A stretch of 54,061 nucleotides of DNA, taken from the NCBI RefSeq assembly GCF_006636215.1, contig NZ_VIFM01000048.1:1-54061 (forward strand). Direction: 5' to 3'. Shown here piece by piece: positions 23,995 through 32,796 of this stretch; the first letter of the stretch is position 1, and every line of letters begins with the position of its first letter. The DNA is from Myxococcus llanfairpwllgwyngyllgogerychwyrndrobwllllantysiliogogogochensis. Its GTDB lineage: Bacteria > Myxococcota > Myxococcia > Myxococcales > Myxococcaceae. The position numbers were made by a program, and so were the translations under genes. The notes beneath the pieces are model-generated. The model saw only the letters and a program-made list of their open reading frames with translations, did not search any database and had not been told where the DNA came from.

Positions 23995-25353
23995 TCAGCG
24001 ACCGGAGGGCCCCGCGCTTCCCGCCGGATACTCGCGCAGGGGGACTTCACCTCGCCGCCAGCCCGCGAGCACCGGCTCGACGATTCGCCACGCCTCCTCC
24101 ACCTCGTCGTCCCGGAGGGTGAGCATGGGCTGTGCTCTCAACATGTCGAGCAGCAGGTTCGAGTACGCGAGCCGTCCGGTGGCATGCGACCGCAGCTCCA
24201 GGTCCTGGGTGACCAGCGTCAGCTCCGGCCCGTTGATGTTCACCGCGAGGCGGACGTAGGGCTCCGACAGGCCGATGCGCAGCACGTTCTGGCCACCAGG
24301 CTGGCCTCGGTAGGCGTGGTCCGGCTCGAAGCGGAAGTACACCGCCACCTCGGCGTGTGACTGGGCCAGCGCCTTGCCCGTACGCAGGACGAAGGGCACG
24401 CCCGCCCAGCGCCAGCTCGCCAGTTCGAGCGTGAGCTCCGCGAAGGTCTCCGTCTCGCGCGAGGCCTCGACTCCCCGCTCCCGGGCGTAGGCGGGCACCT
24501 TGTGTCCATCGATGTCGCCGTCCACGTACCGGGCGCGGACGCTGCGCTGGCGCACCTGCTCCGCGGTCATGGTCGGAATCGTCCGGAGCACGGCGGCGCG
24601 GGCGTCCCGGATGGAGCGCTCGTCGGAGCGGGCGGGCTGCTCCATCGCGACCAGCGCCAGCACCTCCAGGAGGTGGTTCTGAATCATGTCCCGGAGCGCT
24701 CCGGCGCGGTCGTAATACGACGCACGGCCCTCGACGGTGAGCGGCTCGTCCCAGGTGATGGTCACCCGCTCGATGTGTTGCTGATTCCAGATGGACTCGA
24801 GCACGCGGTTGCCGAACCGCAGGGCGAAGACGCGCTGGACCAGTTCATCCGACAGGAAGTGGTCGATGCGGAAGACCAGGGTGTCGGGGAAGCGCAGCCG
24901 CAGCAGTTCATTGAGGCGTTGGGCGGAGGCGAGGTCGACGCCGAAGGGCTTCTCGACCGCCACCACGCTGCCTTTCGGGAGGCTCGCCTCGGAGAGGGCC
25001 GTGAGCACCGGCTCGAACAGATGCGCGGGCAGGGCGAGGTAGGCGAGGACCGACGGGTGGATGCCGCCAAGCGCGCGCCGGAGGTCCTCGCCGCGCGTGG
25101 CATCCGCTCGCCGGTAGCGCAGGCGGCGGAGGACCTCCGTGCGAGTCCGCGCGGAGGCGCGCGTCGCATGCGCGTCCAGGGCCTCGCGCATGCGCTCGCG
25201 GAACTGCTCCTCGGTCCAGTCCATCCGGTCGACCCCGGTGAGGGTCAGCCCTTCGGGAGTCTTCTGCTGCTCGACGAGCTCCGCCACGGCGGGGAGGAGC
25301 AGCCGCGCCGTCAGGTCTCCCGAGGCGCCGATGATGACGAACGGGTCAATCAT
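23995..25353 (-). CDS. zwf: glucose-6-phosphate 1-dehydrogenase, divergent form
   Basis: A 452-residue glucose-6-phosphate dehydrogenase homologue, the first step of the oxidative pentose phosphate pathway (glucose-6-phosphate to 6-phosphogluconolactone with NADP or NAD). The nucleotide-binding GASGDLT (9-15), EKPFG (134-138) and the catalytic helix GALRDMIQNHLLEVLALVAME are conserved. The active-site motif reads RIDHFLSDE (162-170) where classical enzymes have RIDHYLGKE: the catalytic His (H165) is kept, but the phosphate-binding Tyr and Lys are Phe and Asp. It lies 16 bases after the GH15 gene in the same transcript. Activity and cofactor preference are uncertain. Confidence 0.85.
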   Translation of the reverse strand: MIDPFVIIGASGDLTARLLLPAVAELVEQQKTPEGLTLTGVDRMDWTEEQFRERMREALDAHATRASARTRTEVLRRLRYRRADATRGEDLRRALGGIHPSVLAYLALPAHLFEPVLTALSEASLPKGSVVAVEKPFGVDLASAQRLNELLRLRFPDTLVFRIDHFLSDELVQRVFALRFGNRVLESIWNQQHIERVTITWDEPLTVEGRASYYDRAGALRDMIQNHLLEVLALVAMEQPARSDERSIRDARAAVLRTIPTMTAEQVRQRSVRARYVDGDIDGHKVPAYARERGVEASRETETFAELTLELASWRWAGVPFVLRTGKALAQSHAEVAVYFRFEPDHAYRGQPGGQNVLRIGLSEPYVRLAVNINGPELTLVTQDLELRSHATGRLAYSNLLLDMLRAQPMLTLRDDEVEEAWRIVEPVLAGWRRGEVPLREYPAGSAGPSGR

Positions 25354-25369
25354 TCCCTCACCCTCCCGT

Positions 25370-27217
25370 CTACGAATGCATCGGGGGTGTGTGTCCCGTG
25401 GCCAGGAGGTAGGCGCAGTTCACGAGCGCCAGGTGGCTGAACGCCTGGGGGAAGTTGCCGAACAACCTGCGCTCCTTGGGCAGGTACTCCTCGGCGAGCA
25501 GGCCCACGTCGTTGCTGAGCTTCACGAGCTTGTCGAAGAACCGCTGGGCGTCCTCGGTCCGGCCCATGAGGTGGTAGGTGTTCGCGAGCCAGAAGGAGCA
25601 TGCGAGGAACGCGCCCTCCTCGCCCTCGAGCCCGTCGACGCTGTCCTCCGTGAGGTAGCGCAGCACCAGCCCGTCCGGCATCAGCTCCTGCTCGATGGCG
25701 AGCACCGTTCCCACGACGCGAGGGTCGTCCGCCGGGAGGAAGCCGGTGAGGGGGATGAAGAGCAGGCTCGCATCCACTCCCTTCGAGCCGTAGTACTGGG
25801 TGAAGGTGTTGCGTTTGGCGTCGTAGCCCTTGCTGCACACCTCGTCGAAGATGGTCTGCCGCAGCTTCACCCACGGCGCCTTGTCCTCGCTCAAGCCGTA
25901 CTCCTCAATCACTCGCACCCAGCGGTCCACGGCGGTCCACGCCGACACCTTGGAGGCGGTGAAGTCGTGCTTCGGCCCGCGCATCTCCCAGATGCCATGG
26001 TCCGGATGTGTCCAGACCTCGGAGACGCGCGTCGCGACGCTCTTGAGGGCCTTCCGGGCGCGCTCCGGCAAGGTGCCCTTCAGCTTCGCGTGGAGGTAGA
26101 GCACGCCGGCGAACTCGCCGAGGATGTCGAGCTGGAACTGCGAATAGGCTCCGTTGCCGATGCGCACGGGGCGAGCCCCTTCGTAACCGCTCAGCCAGTC
26201 CAGCGAGACTTCGGTGAGGCGGCGCTCGCCCCGGATGCCGTACATGATTTGCAGCTGGGTCGGGGCGCCTCCAATGGCGTTCACCAGCCAGTTGCCGAAG
26301 GCCTCCGCCTCGTCGGTGAGGTTGCCGAGCATGAGCGCGTTCAGCGTCAGGACCGCGTCGCGAATCCAGCAGAAGCGATAGTCCCAGTTGCGCTCTCCGC
26401 CTGGAGTCTCCGGGAGTCCGAAGGTGGGCGCGGCGACGAGCGCACCCGTGGGTTGGAAGCTGCATGCCTTGAGGGTGATGAGGGAGCGGATGACCTCGTC
26501 CTGGTACTTCGCGGGCAGGCGAATCTTCGAGGCCCAGTCCTCCCAGAAGGCCTGCGTCTCCCGCAGGGCGGCCTCCGCGTCCAGCACGTCGGGGATGTCG
26601 CTGTAGGGGCGGCCCCAGGAGAGCACGAAGGAAATCCGCTGGCCGGCGCGAACCGTGAACTCCGATTCGAACGGCGGGGGCGCCTCACCGGCTCCGCCTC
26701 GCAGGTAGAGGGCATCCGGGCCGGCGACGGCCGCGGAGGCACCGTCTCGCTTGCTGACCAGGGGCACGGTGTAGCCGTTGCCGAAACGGGGACGCAGATC
26801 GGAGCGCATCTTCACGGTGCCTCGGATTCCTTCCACCTGGCGCACCAGGTGCGGGCTGCCCTTCCGGATGGGCATGAAGTCCACGAGTCGCACCGCGCCT
26901 TCGTCCGTCACGAGCTCCGTTTCGACGATGAGCGTCTTGCCGCGGTAGCGGCGTTTCACCTCGCGCACGAGTGACGTCGGAGCCACCTTCCACCGCCCGT
27001 TGTCGGCGGTTCCCAGGAGCGAGGTGAAGCACGCGTCCGAGTCGAAGTCCGGGAGGCAGAGAAAGTCGATGGAGCCGTCCTTGGCGACGAGCGCGGCGGT
27101 GTACAGGTCGCCCAGGAGCGCATGGTCCTCGATGAGCAGGCCTGGTTCCGCCTGGGTCTCGCTGCCCCACCCTGTCCTCGGGGCCTCCCTCGTTTGCACG
27201 GTCTCTGTCGAAGCCAT
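25370..27217 (-). CDS. glycoside hydrolase family 15 protein (glucoamylase/trehalase-like)
   Basis: A 615-residue GH15-type enzyme. An N-terminal beta-sandwich (about 1-240, beginning GLLIEDHALLGDLYTAALVAKDGSIDFLCLP) precedes an (alpha/alpha)6 barrel with the hallmark WDYRFCWIRD near residue 277. Bacterial members of this type act as glucoamylases or trehalases. There is no signal peptide, so a cytoplasmic substrate such as trehalose, glycogen or maltodextrin is likely. The ATG at 27217 is preceded by AGGGGGGA. Placement directly before zwf suggests that released glucose is fed into the pentose phosphate route. Confidence 0.9.
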   Translation of the reverse strand: MASTETVQTREAPRTGWGSETQAEPGLLIEDHALLGDLYTAALVAKDGSIDFLCLPDFDSDACFTSLLGTADNGRWKVAPTSLVREVKRRYRGKTLIVETELVTDEGAVRLVDFMPIRKGSPHLVRQVEGIRGTVKMRSDLRPRFGNGYTVPLVSKRDGASAAVAGPDALYLRGGAGEAPPPFESEFTVRAGQRISFVLSWGRPYSDIPDVLDAEAALRETQAFWEDWASKIRLPAKYQDEVIRSLITLKACSFQPTGALVAAPTFGLPETPGGERNWDYRFCWIRDAVLTLNALMLGNLTDEAEAFGNWLVNAIGGAPTQLQIMYGIRGERRLTEVSLDWLSGYEGARPVRIGNGAYSQFQLDILGEFAGVLYLHAKLKGTLPERARKALKSVATRVSEVWTHPDHGIWEMRGPKHDFTASKVSAWTAVDRWVRVIEEYGLSEDKAPWVKLRQTIFDEVCSKGYDAKRNTFTQYYGSKGVDASLLFIPLTGFLPADDPRVVGTVLAIEQELMPDGLVLRYLTEDSVDGLEGEEGAFLACSFWLANTYHLMGRTEDAQRFFDKLVKLSNDVGLLAEEYLPKERRLFGNFPQAFSHLALVNCAYLLATGHTPPMHS

Positions 27218-27424
27218 TTCATCCCCCCTGGGCATGTCTGTGCGTTGTGCGGGAAAGGTAGGCGCCGACACTTCGGATGCAATTCGGGCCCAGGGCTCGT
27301 CGTCGCGAAGCCCCAGCACGCGGGCGGCGGAGCGCTAGGGGGTTCGGGTCAGACAGCACACCCCCAGGCGTGTGCCGCCTCGGAACCTCGAAGAAGGACA
27401 GTGGCGACGAACGATGCGCGGGTC

Positions 27425-27994
27425 TCAGCGCGAAGTTCCCGCGTCGAGGACGCCGCCATCCAGCCATCGTGCCGGTGTCGTGTCGGAAGGCGCGCCCCAG
27501 GTAGAGCCGACAGGCGCGTCAACAGTCAAAGGTCCCGCGTCTTCGCGTGTGCCCGCGTCCAAGGACTCGAGGTCCATGCCGGAGCCGGGCTCTCCATCGA
27601 AGACGCGACGAAGGATGCGACCATCCACATGGACGGCATAGGCGGCGCCCGAGTCCAATGGAAGGACCTTGCCGTCACAGGCCGAGGGGTCCACGTCCAT
27701 CCGGATGAAGATGATGTCGCCCTCCCGGATGAAGCGAAAGAGGCGAGCATCCTGTCGCTCCCAACAGTGTTTCCCCTGGTTCCCCGAGGGCAGGAAGTCG
27801 TTCGCCGCGAGCATCAGGGCCTTGAGCACCACGCCATCCAATTCGAGGGCGCTGCCGGAATCTTCCATCCCTCGCGCTGGCTGGGCGAAGAACTCCGGAA
27901 AGCGAAGAGCTGGGTCCACATCGATGGGGCGAGGGGGCATGGCTCGCGGACAACCCGCGACGAGCAGGAGCCATGGAACGAGCAATCGTCTCAT
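27425..27994 (-). CDS. small lipoprotein of unknown function
   Basis: A 189-residue lipoprotein with signal peptide and lipobox (LLLVAGC, Cys15). The mature part has a helical N-terminal half, a beta-rich middle (GDIIFIRMDVDPSACDGKVLPL) with two or more cysteines that may pair, and a low-complexity Asp/Gly tail. No catalytic motif is seen. Its ATG overlaps the stop of the JAMM-motif lipoprotein in an ATGA, so the two are co-translated. The functional link to that gene is inferred from coupling only. Confidence 0.75.
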   Translation of the reverse strand: MRRLLVPWLLLVAGCPRAMPPRPIDVDPALRFPEFFAQPARGMEDSGSALELDGVVLKALMLAANDFLPSGNQGKHCWERQDARLFRFIREGDIIFIRMDVDPSACDGKVLPLDSGAAYAVHVDGRILRRVFDGEPGSGMDLESLDAGTREDAGPLTVDAPVGSTWGAPSDTTPARWLDGGVLDAGTSR

Positions 27995-28737
27995 CGGGCT
28001 TTCTCGAAGCAGGGGCTTCTCGTGGCGCGGAGCGTGAAGTCAGTGGCGTCTTCGTTCCAGGAGACGTGCGCGGTCTGTTCGCAGCTCCAGCGATTTCTTT
28101 CTCGAGTCCACTTCATGATGTGACCCGTCACGGGGACGTATTGGTGGAACCCGTCACAGGCGGGCTTCGAGAGGTCGTTCGCGAAGAACGCGACGATGGA
28201 GAGTCGAACGACGCCGTCCTTGGTCCGCGCCTCGAAGCCATGGGCGGAGCCTTGCTCCACGATGAAGCGGATGTCACCCCTGGACAGCGAGCTTCCGAAC
28301 GGATGGTTGTGGAGCGCATAGATGTACTTGATGCTGTTTGGAGGGTAGCGCGAATCCTCGACGGTAGAGGGAAGCAGGCACGTCTTGAGTCGATGGAGTG
28401 GGTCCACCGCGGACTGGTCCGTGAGCTTGCTCACCATGTACTGGTCATCCGGCGTGTAATACACCCAGGCGCAGTACTCGCTCGACACGCGCCAGAACGT
28501 GCTGGCCTCCTGGTTGTCCGCGCGTCCCGCGCTCGCATGCGGTTTCGTGAGAATCCTTCCGCATGCCGCGAGCAGCGCATCTGAGTAGGACTCGAACGGT
28601 CCCAGCATGGGGCCAGGGAGCTTCTCGAGGATGGGTTGTCCTGGAGAGGGGCGGACGAGGTCGGGGTCACTCGGACGCGCGGGTGCGCACGCGAGCGCGA
28701 GCACAGCCCCGGACTGGAGGACGACGCGCGCCCTCAC
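27991..28737 (-). CDS. lipoprotein with a JAB/JAMM-like HNHP motif
   Basis: A 248-residue protein starting at GTG 28737, which overlaps the TGA of the VOC gene. The signal peptide ends in a lipobox (LALAC, Cys17). Residues 138-158 read YIYALHNHPFGSSLSRGDI: H143, H145, S152 and D155 resemble the metal-binding motif HxHP...S..D of JAB1/MPN and RadC-like proteins, with the His-to-Asp spacing one residue shorter than usual. Several cysteines suggest disulfides in the periplasm. It could be a metal-dependent peptidase acting outside the cytoplasm, but the spacing change leaves this open. Confidence 0.7.
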   Translation of the reverse strand: MRARVVLQSGAVLALACAPARPSDPDLVRPSPGQPILEKLPGPMLGPFESYSDALLAACGRILTKPHASAGRADNQEASTFWRVSSEYCAWVYYTPDDQYMVSKLTDQSAVDPLHRLKTCLLPSTVEDSRYPPNSIKYIYALHNHPFGSSLSRGDIRFIVEQGSAHGFEARTKDGVVRLSIVAFFANDLSKPACDGFHQYVPVTGHIMKWTRERNRWSCEQTAHVSWNEDATDFTLRATRSPCFEKAR

Positions 28738-29423
28738 GAAGGCAATCCCCACACATCCATCGCGATGTCCGGCGGAGGCCGGTAGTCCTCGAGCCGAGGC
28801 ATGGGCACGGGTTCGCCCGGTCCACCGGCGATGTCTTCGTACGTCAGCCAGCGTCCATCCGGCGCGGTGACGCGCGAGATGTAGTCCCACTCGCACGAGT
28901 CGTTGAAGATGACGAAGCACCACCCGTTGGAGCAGAGAATCGGCGTGTCGCCACCTCCGGAATCCTCCACGAGCTGGAGCTGCCGCGTCGATATCGTGAC
29001 CTCACCCCGCTCCAACGCGTACAGCACCGCGAGCACCTCGTCCTCCGTCAGCTTGTGCTCGCTCGGCTGCTCCTGGAACTCCAGCCGGTTCCCGAACGGG
29101 TCCTCGCCGTGGAACCGCCGCACCCCCGGCACCGCGAAGTCCCACGTCACCGGACGCTTCGCCTCGTACATGCGCGAGGCCAGCGCATCCAGCGTCGCCA
29201 CGCGGAAGGCCGGGTGCGCCTTCTTCGCCGGGATGAACGGCTCCTCCATGCCGAGATGAAGCCCCCGCCCGTCCGGCAGCTCGAACCAGAGCCCGCCCCG
29301 CTTCGCGAGTTCTGGGGGTTTGGGAATCTCTCGCAGCCCGAGCAGGTCGCCGTAGAAAACACGGCCTCTTGCCTCCTCGCCTCGGGGCATCGCGAGCTGG
29401 ATGTGATCGAGCCCTTGAATCAT
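28734..29423 (-). CDS. VOC (glyoxalase-like) protein with an extra C-terminal domain
   Basis: A 229-residue cytoplasmic protein. Residues 1-122 are one VOC module (MIQGLDHIQLAMPRGEEARGRVFYGDLLGL ... HGEDPFGNRLEFQE) like glyoxalase/dioxygenase relatives. Residues 125-229 form a second domain (DEVLAVLYALERGEV ... NGWCFVIFNDSCEWDYISRVTAPDGR) that reminds me of the DUF7693-type domain of pseudomonads; this recall is not firm. The ATG at 29423 has GGGGGAG upstream; the frame extends further but is non-coding. It is first of three overlapping genes ahead of two lipoproteins. The substrate is unknown. Confidence 0.8.
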   Translation of the reverse strand: MIQGLDHIQLAMPRGEEARGRVFYGDLLGLREIPKPPELAKRGGLWFELPDGRGLHLGMEEPFIPAKKAHPAFRVATLDALASRMYEAKRPVTWDFAVPGVRRFHGEDPFGNRLEFQEQPSEHKLTEDEVLAVLYALERGEVTISTRQLQLVEDSGGGDTPILCSNGWCFVIFNDSCEWDYISRVTAPDGRWLTYEDIAGGPGEPVPMPRLEDYRPPPDIAMDVWGLPS

Positions 29424-29665
29424 GTTCGCCGCTCCCCCTGTCGTGGCGCGTGAGTCTGCCGGGACTCCTGGTGCGGCAGAAGGGCCTCGTGCTGGCCCCA
29501 GCCACGTGTCCCCAGGCCCGCGCCTGGTGACGCGCATGGCCGTGATTCCACGAGGTTCCGCCCCTATTGACGATTGGCAGGCGACTTGAAATGGAAGGTG
29601 CAGCGGGCGCAGTGTGCCCATCACCGACGCCTTTGTCGGACCCCTTTCCCTTTCAAGGACGCGCG

Positions 29666-30565
29666 ATGCTTCCCGTCATCCTCGCCCTGCTCCTGTCGCA
29701 GACTCCGCCCGCAGCCAACCCGCGCCAGCAAGGCGTGCCCATCGGCAAGGGCAAGGTGCTGCCCACCGTGCGCCTCAGCGCGCCTTCCGGCGGTTGGACG
29801 GTGGACCGGATGCTGCTCATCGAGGGCACCGTCAGCGACCCCTCCATCGACCCCATCGTCGTGTCCCTCAACGGCGACCGCTACCTCATGCGCACCTTCA
29901 ACGGGCGCTTCAGCCGCAAGTTCCCCGCGGCCAGCGGGAAGAACGTCGTCACGGTGATGGCCACGAATCAGGCCGGCACCGCGCGCACCCAGGCCACCAG
30001 CTACGCGCAGGTGCCGCCCGTCCCGTTCAAGGTCATCCTCACCAGCGACACCGACGGCGTGTACACGGACCTGCACGTCTACGAGCCCACCGACACCAGC
30101 GAGAAGGACGGCCAGCTCGCGGTCTCCTCCATGGCCCACGTGTACTGGGCGGACACCTCCAGCCCGTCCGGCGGCACCTTCTTCCTCAACTCGCAGGGCG
30201 GTGACTTCGACCAGCCCGCGTATGGCCCATACCTCTACATCCACCGCGCGCCGCCCAAGGGCGTGTACCTGGTGGCGACCAACTACTGGCCCAGCGGCGA
30301 CAAGGCCCACACCCTGGCCACGCTCAACCTCGCGCTCTTCGAGGGCACGCCGAACGAGGTCCGCCGCATGGTGCGCATCCCCCTGGCCACGCCCGGCACC
30401 ACGCGCGTGCTCGCCTGGGTGAATGTCCTCGGCGACGGGCAGGCGGAGGTCTACGTCCCCTCGCAGGACCCGAAGCCCACGCGCAAGGGCTGGCCCACGA
30501 ACCTGGACGCGGCCCTCAAGGAGCTCCAGACGAATGGCGACGGCGGCGGCGAGGGCGACTACTGA
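29666..30565 (+). CDS. yfaP: YfaP-like DUF2135 protein
   Basis: A 299-residue exported protein with a signal peptide (LPVILALLLSQTPPAA). An Ig-like domain follows at about 45-130 (APSGGWTVDRMLLIEGTVSD ... GKNVVTVMATNQAG). The C-terminal DUF2135 domain (about 135-275) has the hallmarks VILTSDTDGVYTDLHVYEP, SGGTFFLNSQGGDF and APPKGVYLVATNYW. E. coli YfaP has the same domain and sits in the yfa alpha-2-macroglobulin locus. The ATG at 29666 follows AAGGA. It is first of a five-gene same-strand run, 33 bases before the DUF1175 gene. It is probably periplasmic. Confidence 0.8.
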   Translation: MLPVILALLLSQTPPAANPRQQGVPIGKGKVLPTVRLSAPSGGWTVDRMLLIEGTVSDPSIDPIVVSLNGDRYLMRTFNGRFSRKFPAASGKNVVTVMATNQAGTARTQATSYAQVPPVPFKVILTSDTDGVYTDLHVYEPTDTSEKDGQLAVSSMAHVYWADTSSPSGGTFFLNSQGGDFDQPAYGPYLYIHRAPPKGVYLVATNYWPSGDKAHTLATLNLALFEGTPNEVRRMVRIPLATPGTTRVLAWVNVLGDGQAEVYVPSQDPKPTRKGWPTNLDAALKELQTNGDGGGEGDY

Positions 30566-30598
30566 CGCGCGCTGTCTGACGCGCCCACGTCCACCACC

Positions 30599-31177
30599 AT
30601 GCTCGCCCTGTCCCTGCTCCTGCTGTTGGAGGCCGCCGCGCCCGCGCCCGAGTCGCGCGACGTGCTGCTGCGCCGGCAGGTGGCCCAGGTCGCGCTCGCG
30701 CAGCTGAAGCAGCAGGACGCCTTGTGGCACCCGGACCAGCGCGACTGCGCGGGCCTCATCCGCTTCGCCTTCCGCACCGCCTACAAGCGCATCGCTCCGG
30801 AGCGCCTCGCCACGCCGCTGTGGACGGACGCGCGGGGCAAGCCCTCCGACTTCGCGGACGCGGAGACGTTGCTGCACCACAGCCTGGTGTTCCTGGGCCG
30901 TGACGAGGCCACGCGCGACGCGGTGCGCACCGGTGATGTGCTCGCGTTCCGCCAGGAGCAGGACTCAGGTCCCAACTTCCATCTCATGCTGGTGGTGCGC
31001 CCGGAGGACCGGGCCCATGCACCCGCGCGAGTCGTCTACCATCCGGGGGAGAAGGGCGCCGCCGTGCGCACCGGGCTCCTCCACAACCTCGCCGACGAGG
31101 CGCCACGAGAGTGGCGTCCGGTGCCCACCAACGGCGCCTTCCTCGGCTTCTTTCGTTTCAAGGAGTGGATGCCATGA
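30599..31177 (+). CDS. yfaT: YfaT-like DUF1175 protein with NlpC/P60-like signature
   Basis: A 192-residue exported protein with a short signal peptide (residues 1-13). I recognise it as DUF1175/YfaT from length, neighbours and motifs. QRDCAGLIRFAF (C50) followed by TGDVLAFRQ and NFHLMLVV (H128) matches the Cys/His pattern of NlpC/P60 cysteine peptidases and amidases, which cut peptidoglycan peptides. Catalysis is inferred, not known for YfaT. Its stop overlaps the next start (ATGA, 31174-31177). Confidence 0.8.
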   Translation: MLALSLLLLLEAAAPAPESRDVLLRRQVAQVALAQLKQQDALWHPDQRDCAGLIRFAFRTAYKRIAPERLATPLWTDARGKPSDFADAETLLHHSLVFLGRDEATRDAVRTGDVLAFRQEQDSGPNFHLMLVVRPEDRAHAPARVVYHPGEKGAAVRTGLLHNLADEAPREWRPVPTNGAFLGFFRFKEWMP

Positions 31178-32796
31178 CATCTCCGTCGAGCCCTTCCCCG
31201 GGCACGCCGCCTCCGGCGAGCCCACCGCCTGGTCGCGGCGGTCCTCCCAAGGGCCTGTTGATTGGTGTGGGCGTTGTCGTCGTCGGCGCGGCGGTGGCGG
31301 GGGCCTTTGTCCTCGGCCGTCGCTCCAGCTCGTCCTCCGGCGGTGACGAGGGTCCCAGCACTCCGCTCATGAGCGGCGCGAGCACGAACCCTGTCGCGGC
31401 CGCGCAGGTGGAGGGATTGCCGGAGCCGACCACCGCGGAGCTGGAGGTGCCCGGTACTGTTGCTCCCCAGGCCGTCTGGTTGGACGTGCACCATCCGCCC
31501 AAGGTGCGTGACGCGCTGGCGCGCAACACGTGGCTGCGCTCGCAGTTGTCGCAGCCGCTGGGGCAGGGCTTCGTGGGCGGCTGGGCCGCGTTCTTCGGCT
31601 CCACGGGCGAGGACCTGAAGGGCGACTTCAAGGGCGCGGTGTTGGACCTGCTGGTGGGCCGCGTGGGCAACACGCCGTTCCGCGTGGCGTGGTTCGCCGG
31701 TGATGCGCGCGCGAGCACGCCCGCGTTCATCGTTCCCAAGGCGACGAAGTCCGCGACGGCGGCCTTCAACGCGCTGGACGCGGTGGCGAGCCGAGGCACC
31801 CTCACGGCGAAGACGTGCCCGGGTGGCACGCCCACCGCCGTCGCCGAGGGGCTGGAGCTGAAGCGCTGGCTGGTGGCGGAGCAGACGCTGTGGGCGGGCA
31901 AGACGCCGGACCGTCTGGTCATGGCGCGCCACCCCGTCGCGGTGCTCCAGGGCCTGTGCGCCGAGGTGCCGGAGCTGAGCGCCGAGGACAACGTCGACGT
32001 GGAGCTGGGTTTCCAGCCCGAGTCGTTCGGCCGCGACGCGCAGCTGTTCGCGCACGTGCTGGGGCTGTCGCCGGACACGCGCCTCCAGTTCGGCGTGGAG
32101 GGTGACCGCCTGGTGGGCCGGGGCATCGCCGGCGAGCTGATGGAGGGCACCGTGCGCCTGGACAAGGCGGCGCTGTCCGACGAGCTGCTGAAGCTGGTGC
32201 CGGAGGAGACGCCGGTGCTGCTGGCCATGCAGCTGAAGCTGCCGGAGACGCTGTCGGCGGAGACGCTGAAGGCGTTCTGGAAGTCGGGCGGCGAGGGGGC
32301 GACGCGCACGCGGCAGGTGGCGGTGGTGTGGACGCCGCGCGGGGACTCGGCGCTGCCTCAGGAGGTGGCGGTGCTGTGGGGTCGGCCCGAGGATGGGACC
32401 GCGCTGGAGGGCTTCTTCTCCGGAGGGTCGAGCAGGCTGCAGCAGGCCACGCTGTGCAACCACGTGGTGCTGGCGTCGAGCGAGGCGGAGCTGAACGCGC
32501 TGCGCATGTCGTGCGCGGGCAGCAAGCCGAGCATGCTCGCCGCGCCGGGGCCGGTGCTGGCGGGGCTGCGTGAGCCGGGCTCGTTGGCCTTCGGGGTGAA
32601 TCTGGGACGGCTGCTCAGCGGCCTCACCATGGACGGTTTCCTGTCCGAGTCCCGAGTGGGGCGCAACGCGCCGATTCCGAAGGCGGCGCCCCCTGAAATC
32701 GAAGCGGCGCGGCGCGACCTGGAGTCGCTGCCGTACCTGGGCCTGCGCGGCACCGTGCAGGGCGATTCGCTGGTTCCTGGAGGTTTCGGGTCATGA
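31174..32796 (+). CDS. yfaA: YfaA-like (DUF2138-type) membrane-anchored protein
   Basis: A 540-residue protein with a Pro/Gly-rich cytoplasmic N-terminus and one membrane segment at about 27-47 (GLLIGVGVVVVGAAVAGAFVLG), the rest periplasmic. Length, architecture, the segment LDVHHPPKVRDALARNTWLRSQLS and position beside yfaS fit YfaA/DUF2138; the assignment leans on gene context. No catalytic motif is seen. AAGGAG precedes the ATG at 31174. It overlaps yfaT upstream and yfaS downstream by four bases each, so the three are translationally coupled. Confidence 0.65.
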   Translation: MTSPSSPSPGTPPPASPPPGRGGPPKGLLIGVGVVVVGAAVAGAFVLGRRSSSSSGGDEGPSTPLMSGASTNPVAAAQVEGLPEPTTAELEVPGTVAPQAVWLDVHHPPKVRDALARNTWLRSQLSQPLGQGFVGGWAAFFGSTGEDLKGDFKGAVLDLLVGRVGNTPFRVAWFAGDARASTPAFIVPKATKSATAAFNALDAVASRGTLTAKTCPGGTPTAVAEGLELKRWLVAEQTLWAGKTPDRLVMARHPVAVLQGLCAEVPELSAEDNVDVELGFQPESFGRDAQLFAHVLGLSPDTRLQFGVEGDRLVGRGIAGELMEGTVRLDKAALSDELLKLVPEETPVLLAMQLKLPETLSAETLKAFWKSGGEGATRTRQVAVVWTPRGDSALPQEVAVLWGRPEDGTALEGFFSGGSSRLQQATLCNHVVLASSEAELNALRMSCAGSKPSMLAAPGPVLAGLREPGSLAFGVNLGRLLSGLTMDGFLSESRVGRNAPIPKAAPPEIEAARRDLESLPYLGLRGTVQGDSLVPGGFGS

